DNA from: a bacterium | GTDB taxonomy: Bacteria > Bacillota > Clostridia > Christensenellales > UBA1242 | Assembly (NCBI GenBank): GCA_024692805.1 | Contig: JAILMD010000002.1 | Location: forward strand, 1-25,897 | DNA: 25,897 bases | Direction of reading: 5' to 3' | Shown: one piece after another, positions 8,175 through 15,445 of the stretch | Numbering within the stretch: position 1 is the first letter of the stretch | Layout of the letters: every line of letters begins with the position of its first letter | Made by a program: the position numbers and the translations under genes | Notes under the pieces: generated by a model | Told to the model about the DNA's origin: nothing | What the model saw: only the letters and a program-made list of their open reading frames with translations | The model's database searches: none

Positions 8175-10697
8175 TTATAACTTTATTTTTTCAAATAAGA
8201 AGTAAAGCGCGTTCATAACTGTTGGAGCAAGCAAGATTAAAACAATTGTAAATAACATATCGCTTAACTTTAAGGCGGTTAAAGTAAAGAAAGCAGGGAA
8301 GCAAAGTAGTGCAATTAAGCAACAAGCAAGCATCGTAACAAAGAGCGTTCCGGTAAAGGCAGTGTAAGGTTTGCAGAGCCTTAATAGTTGAATTAAACCA
8401 GTAAAGGTTACTGTTATCATCATCATTGTTGTTAAAACAGCAGTGCAATCAAGAGTTCCTTTTGTTAACCAAACAAATAGGTAAACAGCGCAACCGTTTA
8501 AAATAAGGGTTATAGCGGCAGGTAAGGCGTTTTTAAACAGGTTGTAAATAAACTTACCCTCAATCGGCTTGTCGTTCGGCAAGAACGCTAATAGGAAGCT
8601 CGGAATTCCTATAACAAAGGTTTCGAGCAAGAAATTATTAACGGTTTTTAAAGGATAAACCTTGTTAATAATTAGCATAAACACGCTAAACACTATAGAG
8701 AATATTGTTTTCATAAAGAACAAGCTTGAGCTCTTTTGAACGTTGTTTATAACCCTTCGACCTTCTCTAACAGTTTCAGGCATACTTCCAAAGTCACTGT
8801 TGAGTAAAACCATATGGCTAACGCTTCTAACGGCTTCGCTTCCGCTTGCCATTGCTATTGCGCAATCGGCTTCTTTAAGCGCCAAGATATCGTTAACTCC
8901 ATCACCGGTCATTGCAACAGTGTTACCGTTAGCTTTAATAGCTCTAACCAAAATTGCTTTTTGATCAGGAGTAACACGGCCAAAAACGGTATACTTATTT
9001 GCGGCAGCAATAACTTGTTTTTCGTTCATTCCTTCAAGGTTGATGAATTGCTCAGTGTTAGCAACGCCAACTCTTTTAGCGATTTCAGCAACGGTTAGTG
9101 GGTTATCACCAGAAATTATTTTAACTTTAACGCCATTGTTTTTAAACCATTCAATTGTTGCAATGGCTTCATCTCTTATTCTATCTTCTAAGATGAGTAG
9201 GGCAACAGCAGTTTTATTTGCTGGAACATTATCTTTTTGAATTTTAGAATCACTATGAGCAAGAAGTAAAACTCTGTAACCATCTTTTGAATATTGTTCA
9301 ATCATATTAAGAGTTTTCTTATCGTTCATTTCAGGCATAACAAATTCAGGAGCACCAAGAATATAAGTTCCGTGGCCATCAAATGTTACAGCGCTTAATT
9401 TTCTTTGGCTTGAGAAAGGAAGCGTTGCAACAGGCTTTAATTCTTTGTTATATCCAAAATAGTTAATTAGCGCTTGACTAGTTTGGTTGTTATCAGGAAG
9501 GGCAGAAAGAATGCTTCCAACCGCTCTTTTTAATGTTATATCAGTATTAGAAAGTTGAATGCAGTTATAAACCTTCATTGTTCCATCAGTTATTGTTCCT
9601 GTTTTATCAAGGCATAAAACGTTAACTCTTGCTAACATTTCAACGCAGTAAAGGTCTTGAACAAGGGCCTTTCTTCTAGCAAGCCTAATAACAGAAACGG
9701 TTAGGGCAACAGAGCAAAGCAAGAACATTCCTGAAGGAACCATTCCTATAATAGACCCGGCCGTGCTTGTTATTGTTTCAATAATTCTAGGAGTTCCAAC
9801 GTGGGAACTTGCAACATAGTTGTTGATATACATCAAAATTGTTAATGGAACTAAGATAATACCAATAACTTTAATGATGAGTTTAAGAGAGTTAAATAGT
9901 TCGCTTTTTGGCCTTCTATATTTTTTAGCCTTGCTTGAAAGTTGTTGAATATATGTGTTAGCGCCAACTTTATCAACTCTTGCGTGACAAGAGCCGCTAA
10001 CAACAAAACTACCGCCAAGGATAGTGTCACCAGGTTTCTTTTTAATTGGTAAACTTTCACCGGTAAGGAGGCTTTCATTAACTTCAATTGAGCCTTCTAA
10101 AACAATACAATCTGCAACGATTTGTTTGCCGGTTGAAAGAATAATAATATCATCTAAAACAACTTCATTAACGTCAATTGTTTGCTCGATTCCATCACGA
10201 ACAACTTTAACAATTGGGGCGGTAAGAAGGCTTAACTTTTCAATTGTTCGCTTTGCTCTAATTTCTTGAATAATACCGATAGCAATGTTGGCAATGATAA
10301 CGAACATGAAGATACAGTTGCTCCATGCGCCAACAATTGCAAGGCTTGCAAAGATTGCAAAGCAGAGTAGGTTAAAGAAAGTAAAGATATTTTCAACAAA
10401 GATGCTCTTATAGGTTTTAACGTTTGTGTTAGGAGTAAAGTTAGTTAAACCTTTAGCTTTTCTATCTTCAACTTGCTCGTTAGTTAAACCTGTTGAATAT
10501 TCGGCTTTAAACCTTCTAATTCTAGTTTGTTTAACTTCGCCTTTTTCAGCGTTTTTCTTGCGTGAGAAAACAACCTTTTTTTCTGGCTTAGCAACTTTTT
10601 CAATTTTAACGTTTTTATTCGTTTTTTCTTGAACAGCAGCCACGTTTTCAGGCTGGTTATTAACTTCTTTTTTATCTGTTTTTATTTTGCGTGCCAT
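8175..10697 (-). CDS. Cation-transporting P-type ATPase (CtpE/PacL-like, HAD-IC family)
   Basis: 840 residues from the chosen start. Motifs in order: TGES near residue 214 (actuator domain dephosphorylation loop), M4 helix MVPSGMFLL, phosphorylation site DKTGTITDG with Asp364, hinge TGDGVND at 597-603, and six C-terminal hydrophobic segments beginning near FFMKTIFSIVF. There is no CPC metal site or HMA domain, so it is not a heavy-metal pump. The M5-M6 stretch ETFVIGIPSFLLAFLPNDKPIEGKF split around GIPSF resembles the CtpE-like group, whose studied members take up calcium; the ion here is inferred only loosely. The first about 85 residues form an unusual Lys-rich, hydrophilic cytoplasmic tail. 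ATG 10697 is preferred over GTG 10718 because it has AGGAG 6 nt upstream and because the promoter at 10727-10755 would start RNA near the GTG. Confidence 0.9.
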   Translation of the reverse strand: MARKIKTDKKEVNNQPENVAAVQEKTNKNVKIEKVAKPEKKVVFSRKKNAEKGEVKQTRIRRFKAEYSTGLTNEQVEDRKAKGLTNFTPNTNVKTYKSIFVENIFTFFNLLCFAIFASLAIVGAWSNCIFMFVIIANIAIGIIQEIRAKRTIEKLSLLTAPIVKVVRDGIEQTIDVNEVVLDDIIILSTGKQIVADCIVLEGSIEVNESLLTGESLPIKKKPGDTILGGSFVVSGSCHARVDKVGANTYIQQLSSKAKKYRRPKSELFNSLKLIIKVIGIILVPLTILMYINNYVASSHVGTPRIIETITSTAGSIIGMVPSGMFLLCSVALTVSVIRLARRKALVQDLYCVEMLARVNVLCLDKTGTITDGTMKVYNCIQLSNTDITLKRAVGSILSALPDNNQTSQALINYFGYNKELKPVATLPFSSQRKLSAVTFDGHGTYILGAPEFVMPEMNDKKTLNMIEQYSKDGYRVLLLAHSDSKIQKDNVPANKTAVALLILEDRIRDEAIATIEWFKNNGVKVKIISGDNPLTVAEIAKRVGVANTEQFINLEGMNEKQVIAAANKYTVFGRVTPDQKAILVRAIKANGNTVAMTGDGVNDILALKEADCAIAMASGSEAVRSVSHMVLLNSDFGSMPETVREGRRVINNVQKSSSLFFMKTIFSIVFSVFMLIINKVYPLKTVNNFLLETFVIGIPSFLLAFLPNDKPIEGKFIYNLFKNALPAAITLILNGCAVYLFVWLTKGTLDCTAVLTTMMMITVTFTGLIQLLRLCKPYTAFTGTLFVTMLACCLIALLCFPAFFTLTALKLSDMLFTIVLILLAPTVMNALYFLFEKIKL

Positions 10698-10726
10698 ATT
10701 GTCTCCTAAGTTGTTCACTTAATAAT

Positions 10727-10755
10727 AATATACCTTAAAGTTAAATTTATGTCAA
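10727..10755 (-). promoter_or_regulatory. Sigma-A promoter of the P-type ATPase gene
   Basis: On the minus strand, TTGACA (10755-10750) is separated by 17 nt from TATATT (10732-10727). Transcription should start near 10720, leaving a leader of about 20 nt before the ATG at 10697. Confidence 0.8.
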
Positions 10756-10793
10756 TTTAAGATTTTAAGATTTAAGAAAAATTTAAAAAACTC

Positions 10794-10822
10794 TTGCAAA
10801 AATTTATAAAATCGTTTATAAT
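10794..10822 (+). promoter_or_regulatory. Sigma-A promoter of the rpsF-ssb-rpsR operon
   Basis: TTGCAA (10794-10799), a 17-nt spacer and a perfect TATAAT (10817-10822). The start would be near 10829, giving a leader of about 57 nt before rpsF. It is divergent from, but does not overlap, the ATPase promoter. Confidence 0.82.
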
Positions 10823-10833
10823 CAAACTAACAG

Positions 10834-10879
10834 TTCCTTGCTAAGAATTTTTCTTAGCCGAATGAGTCCAGAAGGAGGT
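10834..10879 (+). promoter_or_regulatory. rpsF leader hairpin, probable S6:S18 autoregulatory element
   Basis: GCTAAGAA (10840-10847) pairs with TTCTTAGC (10851-10858) to form a tight hairpin, immediately followed by CCGAATGAG. An outer helix can form between TTCCTT (10834-10839) and AAGGAG (10872-10877, one G-U pair), which is the rpsF ribosome binding site. Published S6:S18 leader motifs upstream of rpsF share the hairpin, the unpaired CCG and occlusion of translation initiation. The expected mechanism is feedback: excess S6:S18 complex binds the leader and represses rpsF-ssb-rpsR translation. The base pairing is seen directly; protein binding is inferred. Confidence 0.72.
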
Positions 10880-10885
10880 AAGATA

Positions 10886-11170
10886 ATGAACAAATACGAA
10901 TTGCTTTATATTATTGATGCAAGCGTTAGTGACGAAGCTAGAAATGCTTTGATTGAAAAGTTCGTTAAATTCGTTAAGGATAATGGTGGCGTTGTTGAAA
11001 AAGAGCCAGAAAAATTTGGCGTTAAAAAATACGCTTATCCAATTAACGATAAAAACGAAGGCTATTATTGTTTAATGAGCTTTGAATCAACCCCTGAAGT
11101 TCCTAACAAATTAACTGCATTAATGAAAATTACAGACGGCATTGTTAGAACAATGATCGAAAAGAAGTAA
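10886..11170 (+). CDS. rpsF: 30S ribosomal protein S6
   Basis: 94 residues, the normal S6 size. The sequence starts MNKYELLYIID and contains the family pattern of a YE-hh-ihd start, a KFGVKKYAYPINDKNEGYY block (the G+--LAYpI-k--eG-Y motif) and an I-RTMI end. S6 binds 16S rRNA together with S18 in the central domain of the small subunit. ATG 10886 is chosen because AAGGAGG lies 7 nt upstream; the 16-codon longer frame beginning at 10838 would start inside the leader hairpin and skip the SD. It is first in the operon, 11 nt ahead of ssb, and is probably feedback controlled by the leader element. Confidence 0.97.
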   Translation: MNKYELLYIIDASVSDEARNALIEKFVKFVKDNGGVVEKEPEKFGVKKYAYPINDKNEGYYCLMSFESTPEVPNKLTALMKITDGIVRTMIEKK

Positions 11171-11181
11171 GGAGAAAAATT

Positions 11182-11595
11182 ATGAATAAGGTTGTAATTA
11201 TTGGTAACTTAACCAAAGATCCAGAACTAACAACAACAAACAATGGAATTAATTTCTGCAGATTTACTGTTGCAGTAGGCAGAAACTTTACAAGCTCTGA
11301 TGGCGAGAGAGAAACTGACTTTTTACCAGTTATCGCTTGGCGTAATCAAGCTGACAATTGCTATAAATATATTAAAAAAGGTAGCAAAGTTGCAGTTGTT
11401 GGATCAGTTCAAACACGTAATTATGAAGGTAATGATGGTCAAAGAAGGTATATGACTGAAATCGTTGCTGAAACTGTTGAATTTTTAACAACTAAAAATT
11501 CTGCAACTGGCGATGAAGACGGCGATAAAGAACTTCCAAAAGAAGAAGTTGTTAACAAATTTGAGCCTATTGATGACGATAACCTTCCATTTTAA
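11182..11595 (+). CDS. ssb: Single-stranded DNA-binding protein
   Basis: 137 residues. The N-terminal OB fold shows the MNKVVIIGNLTKDPE start, FTVAVGR, the DFLPVIAWRNQADN block and KKGSKVAVVGSVQTRNYE, all standard SSB landmarks. A short acidic, flexible linker (about 108-130) leads to the DDDNLPF tip, which is the conserved partner-binding peptide used to recruit repair and replication proteins. The linker is short compared with many SSBs. The start has AAGGAG directly upstream at the rpsF stop. Its place between the two ribosomal protein genes is the classic arrangement and couples SSB supply to S6/S18 synthesis. Confidence 0.97.
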   Translation: MNKVVIIGNLTKDPELTTTNNGINFCRFTVAVGRNFTSSDGERETDFLPVIAWRNQADNCYKYIKKGSKVAVVGSVQTRNYEGNDGQRRYMTEIVAETVEFLTTKNSATGDEDGDKELPKEEVVNKFEPIDDDNLPF

Positions 11596-11611
11596 TTAAA
11601 GGAGAATCGTA

Positions 11612-11881
11612 ATGAAAAAGCAATTTAATAAAGAATCTAACTATGATGATAAGAACCCTAAAAAGGTTCGCAAAACTCCAAAGAAAGTTTGCCCATTCTG
11701 CACTGATAAAGTTGAATCTATTGACTATAAAGATGCAACAAAATTAAGAAAGTTTATGACTGAAAAGGGCAAAATTATCCCAAGAAGAACAACTGGGGTT
11801 TGCGCAAAACATCAAAGAGAATTAACTAATGCTATTAAAAGAGCAAGAGTTATGGCTTTATTGCCTTATAAAAATGACTAA
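11612..11881 (+). CDS. rpsR: 30S ribosomal protein S18 (zinc-type)
   Basis: 89 residues. The core includes DYKDATKLRKFMTEKGKIIPRRTTGVCAKHQRELTNAIKRAR, split here by conserved positions: YKD near 39-41, IPRR at 56-59 and the C-terminal Arg/Lys helix that binds 16S rRNA with S6. Cys27, Cys30, Cys64 and His67 form a CxxC...CxxH set, so this is the zinc-binding (C+) form of S18. Genomes with zinc-independent paralogues usually lack these residues, which makes regulation by zinc supply elsewhere conceivable. An AAAGGAG site precedes the ATG, 16 nt after ssb. The gene is followed by a terminator, so it closes the operon. Confidence 0.97.
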   Translation: MKKQFNKESNYDDKNPKKVRKTPKKVCPFCTDKVESIDYKDATKLRKFMTEKGKIIPRRTTGVCAKHQRELTNAIKRARVMALLPYKND

Positions 11882-11899
11882 TTAAATTAGTAAAAACGA

Positions 11900-11926
11900 A
11901 ACCGCTTAAATTTTAAGCGGTTTTTT
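11900..11926 (+). terminator. Rho-independent terminator of rpsF-ssb-rpsR
   Basis: AACCGCTTAA (11900-11909) pairs with TTAAGCGGTT (11913-11922) around a 3-nt loop, and the T-run extends to 11926. It lies 18 nt after the rpsR stop. The rest of the gap to dnaB (11927-12087) is AT-rich, without an ORF or clear structure. Confidence 0.92.
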
Positions 11927-12087
11927 GTTGGGTAAATAAACAATAATTGTTTTATTTGCAAAATTTTAGTGTTTTTGACTATAAAATATTAAATTTTAAC
12001 AATTAAAACTGCAAAAATAATAAAAACTACGCAAAATTTGTGGTAAATTTTTACTAAAAAATAGATGGTTTTAATTGCTATTCAACC

Positions 12088-12115
12088 TTGACAGTTTTTT
12101 AGTTATAATTATAAT
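12088..12115 (+). promoter_or_regulatory. Sigma-A promoter of the dnaB operon
   Basis: A perfect TTGACA (12088-12093) lies 16 nt upstream of a perfect TATAAT (12110-12115). The start would be near 12122. Overlapping AT repeats offer other -10 registers, but this one has the best spacing. Confidence 0.75.
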
Positions 12116-12134
12116 TATATTAATGGAGAAATCT

Positions 12135-13604
12135 ATGGCAAAAGCAAGAACAAATGAAGTAGTAAAAGTTATGCCAAACAACCTTGAAGTTGAGCAGGCA
12201 GTTTTAGGGTGTATTCTAATTGACCCTGAGGTTAGTGTTAACATTATTAGCAAAGTTCACGATTATGATTTTTATAGCGAAACCCATAAGGCAATTTACA
12301 AGGCTATTGTTAAACTTTATGATGCTAACATAACCGTTGATATTTTAACGTTGACTGACGAACTCGAAAAAGAAGGGGTTTTAGCGAGTGTTGGAGGGGT
12401 TAGTTATCTAACTTCGCTAACTAATGCTGTTCCTAGTGCTGCTAACCACGAAAACTATGTTTCAATTTTAAGAAAGAATAGCACTCTTAGGCAGTTAATA
12501 GAAGCTTGCGGTCAAGTTATTGAGAAAGCATATAATAGCGAAGATGGTGATGAATGTCTTGCTCTTGCTGAAAAAAATATTTATGATATTGGCGAAAGAG
12601 GGCAAACTAGCGGATTTGTTGTTATTAAAGACAGCCTTGAATCTGTTATTGGAAAACTTGAAGAAATTCATAAAGATAGCAACTCACTTCGCGGATTAAC
12701 AACAGGTTTTTATAAACTTGATGAAATAACAAACGGGCTTCAAAAGAGCGATTTGATTATTATAGCCGCGCGTCCAGGTTTTGGTAAAACTAGTCTTGCG
12801 ATGAATATTGTAACAAATGCTGCGCTTGAAGCGGGAGCTAAGTGCGCATGCTTCTCGCTTGAAATGAGCGCCGACCAATTAAGTCAAAGAATGTTATTTA
12901 GCCTTGCTAACGTTGATATGGGGAAGGGCCTTAAAGGCGACCTTGACCAAGTTGATTGGGGAAAACTTTGGAAAGCCAACAAAAAGTTAACCCAAACTCA
13001 AATTTATATCGATGATGGTTCACTTAACACTCCTGCTAAAATTCTTTCAAAATGTAGGAAATTAAAACGTGAACACGGGCTTGACCTTGTTATGATTGAC
13101 TATTTGCAACTTATGACTGATGATATTAAGTCAGACAATCGTCAAACTGAAGTTAGCGCAATAAGCAGAAAGATGAAAGTTTTAGCAAAAGAATTAAACG
13201 TTCCTGTTATTCTTTTGAGCCAACTTTCACGTGGTGTTGAGCAAAGAACAAACCATAGGCCAGTTTTAAGTGATCTTAGGGAATCGGGCGCTATTGAGCA
13301 AGACGCTGATATGGTTATCTTTATTCACAAGAAAGATATGTATAACGAAGATGGTGCGCCAATAAGCGAAGATAACGCTCCTAAAGATTATGAGGCAGAA
13401 TTAATTATCGCTAAACATAGAAACGGCTCGCTTGGAAGCGTATTCCTTGGCTGGAAGGGCTCAAGAGTTAGCTTTGTTAACCTTACAAATGACGCTAACA
13501 CAAAGAGCATTATTGACGCTTACACGGAAGGCCATATGCCAAAAGCGGAAGATATTGGTGGAGCAATAAATGAAATTGTTCCACCACCAGAAGATTTATT
13601 TTAA
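12135..13604 (+). CDS. dnaB: Replicative DNA helicase DnaB
   Basis: 489 residues. An N-terminal helical domain begins PNNLEVEQAVLGCILID (residues about 14-30), the standard DnaB opening. The RecA-like motor follows: LRGLTTGFYKLDEITNGL, Walker A ARPGFGKTSLA near 211-221, FSLEMSADQL, Walker B DYLQLM near 322, LSQLSRGVEQR near 362 and DLRESGAIEQDADMV. The hexamer unwinds DNA ahead of the fork. ATG 12135 is chosen because GGAGA stands 5 nt upstream and because longer in-frame starts lie in or before the -10 box. The usual rplI between rpsR and dnaB is missing, and dnaB instead heads its own unit with a short alaS 11 nt downstream. Confidence 0.97.
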   Translation: MAKARTNEVVKVMPNNLEVEQAVLGCILIDPEVSVNIISKVHDYDFYSETHKAIYKAIVKLYDANITVDILTLTDELEKEGVLASVGGVSYLTSLTNAVPSAANHENYVSILRKNSTLRQLIEACGQVIEKAYNSEDGDECLALAEKNIYDIGERGQTSGFVVIKDSLESVIGKLEEIHKDSNSLRGLTTGFYKLDEITNGLQKSDLIIIAARPGFGKTSLAMNIVTNAALEAGAKCACFSLEMSADQLSQRMLFSLANVDMGKGLKGDLDQVDWGKLWKANKKLTQTQIYIDDGSLNTPAKILSKCRKLKREHGLDLVMIDYLQLMTDDIKSDNRQTEVSAISRKMKVLAKELNVPVILLSQLSRGVEQRTNHRPVLSDLRESGAIEQDADMVIFIHKKDMYNEDGAPISEDNAPKDYEAELIIAKHRNGSLGSVFLGWKGSRVSFVNLTNDANTKSIIDAYTEGHMPKAEDIGGAINEIVPPPEDLF

Positions 13605-13615
13605 ACGGAGATAAA

Positions 13616-15433
13616 ATGAAAAGCAAAGAACTAAGAAATAAGTGGCTAAAGTTTTATGAGGATAGGGGACACATCAACATTGGTGCCGTTTCTTTGATTG
13701 GCGACGGAACAACCGGCGTTATGTTTAATGTTGCGGGAATGCAACCACTTATGCCTTATCTTTTAGGGAAAGCGCACCCAAGCGGAAAAAAGAGATTAAC
13801 AAATATTCAAGGGTGTGTTAGAACGGTTGATATTGAAGAAGTTGGGGATCAAAGTCACTTTACATTTTTTGAAATGATGGGAAACTGGAGCCTTGGAGAT
13901 TATTTTAAGAAAGAAAAAACCCAATGGACTTTTGATTTTTTAACTAAAGAATTAGGGCTTGATGCTAATAAAATTTGTGCATCAGTTTTTGCTGGCGATA
14001 AAACGGCGCCAAGAGATGAAGAAACTGCTGAACTTTTGGTTAAAATTGGGATAAAGAAAGAAAATATTTATTTCTTACCTAAAAAAGACAATTGGTGGGA
14101 ACTTGATGGAACGGTTAACACACCTTGTGGGCCAGATAATGAATGGTTTTATCCGCTTTATGACGAGCCTTGTTCAGATAAATGCGACATAACTTGCGAT
14201 TGCCCTAGATGGGTTGAAATTGGAAACGACGTTTATATGCAATATAAAAAGGTTGAAAACGGATATGTTCCGCTTGAAAACAAAAACGTTGATACCGGTT
14301 TTGGCTTTGAAAGAACGCTTATGTTTATTAACGGCTTAACTGATGGATATAAAACAGATATTTTTGTTCCTGTTATCAGTCATATTGAAAAGACGTTAAA
14401 AGCAAAATATGGTGAAAATGAAGACCAAACTAGAAGTATGAGAATTATTGCTGATCACGTTAGAACAAGCGTTATGCTTATTGGCGATATTAACGGAATT
14501 GTTCCTTCTAACGTTGGGGCAGGGTATATTTTAAGAAGACTTATCAGAAGGGCTGTTCGCCACGCTAAAAAGATTGGCTTAGAACTTGATGAATTGTTAA
14601 ACGTTGCAAAAATTTATATTGAAGAAATTTATAACGAAGCATACCCACTTTTAGTTGAAAAAGAGAACTGTATTCTTGAAACAATTAAAACAGAAATGGA
14701 TAAGTTTAACAGGGCTTTGGGCGAAGGGCTTAAAGAGTTTGATAAAGTTCTTGAAAAAATAAACAAACATATTGAATTTGCAAAACTTAATGGCGAAGTT
14801 GTTGAGAAAATAATAAACGGAAAAACTGCATTTAGGCTTTATGACACCTATGGTTTTCCTCTAGAACTTACTATTGAAATGGCCAAAGAACGCGGATTTA
14901 GCGTTGACAGCGAAGGCTTTAATCTTGCGTTTAGTGAGCATCAAGAAAAAAGTAAAGGCGCTGCTAAAGGTGAGTTTAAGAGTGGGCTTAGCGACACAGG
15001 CGAAATAACAACAAAATATCACACGGCAACCCACCTTTTAAATGCTGCGTTAAAAATTGTTGTTGATAAAAATTGCCATCAAAAAGGCTCAAACATAACG
15101 CCTGAAAGATTAAGGTTTGATTTTAATTGTGACCATAAACTTGAGGAAAGTGAAATAAAAAAACTTGAAGAAATTATTAACGGCTGGATCAAAGATGATT
15201 TAGTTGTAACAAAAGAAACAATGCCAAAACAAAAAGCTGTTAGTATTGGTGCTGAACACGAATTTTTAGATAAATATCCTGATGAAGTTAGCGTTTATTT
15301 TGTTGGTGATGTTTCTAAAGAAATTTGCACTGGTCCTCACGTAACAAAAACTAGTGAACTTGGGCATTTTAAAATTGCTAAAGAAGAAAGTTGCGGAGCA
15401 GGCATTAGAAGGATAAAAGCAATCTTAGAGTAA
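13616..15433 (+). CDS. alaS: Short-form alanyl-tRNA synthetase with editing site but no C-Ala domain
   Basis: 605 residues against about 870 for usual bacterial AlaRS. The class II core is complete: MFNVAGMQPLMPYLLG, TFFEMMGNWSLGDYFK, TPCGPDNEWFY, DVYMQYKK, DTGFGFERTL and a tRNA-binding helical region with GYILRRLIRRAVRHAKK. The editing site keeps HTATH (His469, His473) and CTGPH (Cys571, His575; the usual form is CGGTH). Between FSEHQEKSKGAA and HTATH only about 30 residues remain, so the small beta-barrel usually found there is missing, and the protein ends at the RRIKAILE motif with no C-Ala dimerisation domain. An insert DKCDITCDCPRW (about 188-199) carries four cysteines. I recall similar short AlaRS proteins from Candidate Phyla Radiation genomes. 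GGAG precedes the ATG, 11 nt after dnaB. Confidence 0.92.
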   Translation: MKSKELRNKWLKFYEDRGHINIGAVSLIGDGTTGVMFNVAGMQPLMPYLLGKAHPSGKKRLTNIQGCVRTVDIEEVGDQSHFTFFEMMGNWSLGDYFKKEKTQWTFDFLTKELGLDANKICASVFAGDKTAPRDEETAELLVKIGIKKENIYFLPKKDNWWELDGTVNTPCGPDNEWFYPLYDEPCSDKCDITCDCPRWVEIGNDVYMQYKKVENGYVPLENKNVDTGFGFERTLMFINGLTDGYKTDIFVPVISHIEKTLKAKYGENEDQTRSMRIIADHVRTSVMLIGDINGIVPSNVGAGYILRRLIRRAVRHAKKIGLELDELLNVAKIYIEEIYNEAYPLLVEKENCILETIKTEMDKFNRALGEGLKEFDKVLEKINKHIEFAKLNGEVVEKIINGKTAFRLYDTYGFPLELTIEMAKERGFSVDSEGFNLAFSEHQEKSKGAAKGEFKSGLSDTGEITTKYHTATHLLNAALKIVVDKNCHQKGSNITPERLRFDFNCDHKLEESEIKKLEEIINGWIKDDLVVTKETMPKQKAVSIGAEHEFLDKYPDEVSVYFVGDVSKEICTGPHVTKTSELGHFKIAKEESCGAGIRRIKAILE

Positions 15434-15445
15434 GGGGGAAAACAG

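Noticed and set aside
8743..9240. Plus-strand open frames opposite the P-type ATPase gene
   Set aside because: They are antisense shadows of strongly conserved ATPase motifs, with no SD or recognisable product.
10838..10885. Longer rpsF start adding 16 residues
   Set aside because: It would start inside the leader hairpin and translate the ribosome binding site; S6 proteins begin with the MNKYE-type sequence at 10886.
12075..12134. Longer dnaB start adding a hydrophobic N-terminus
   Set aside because: Those codons overlap the promoter and would precede the transcription start; a good SD serves ATG 12135.
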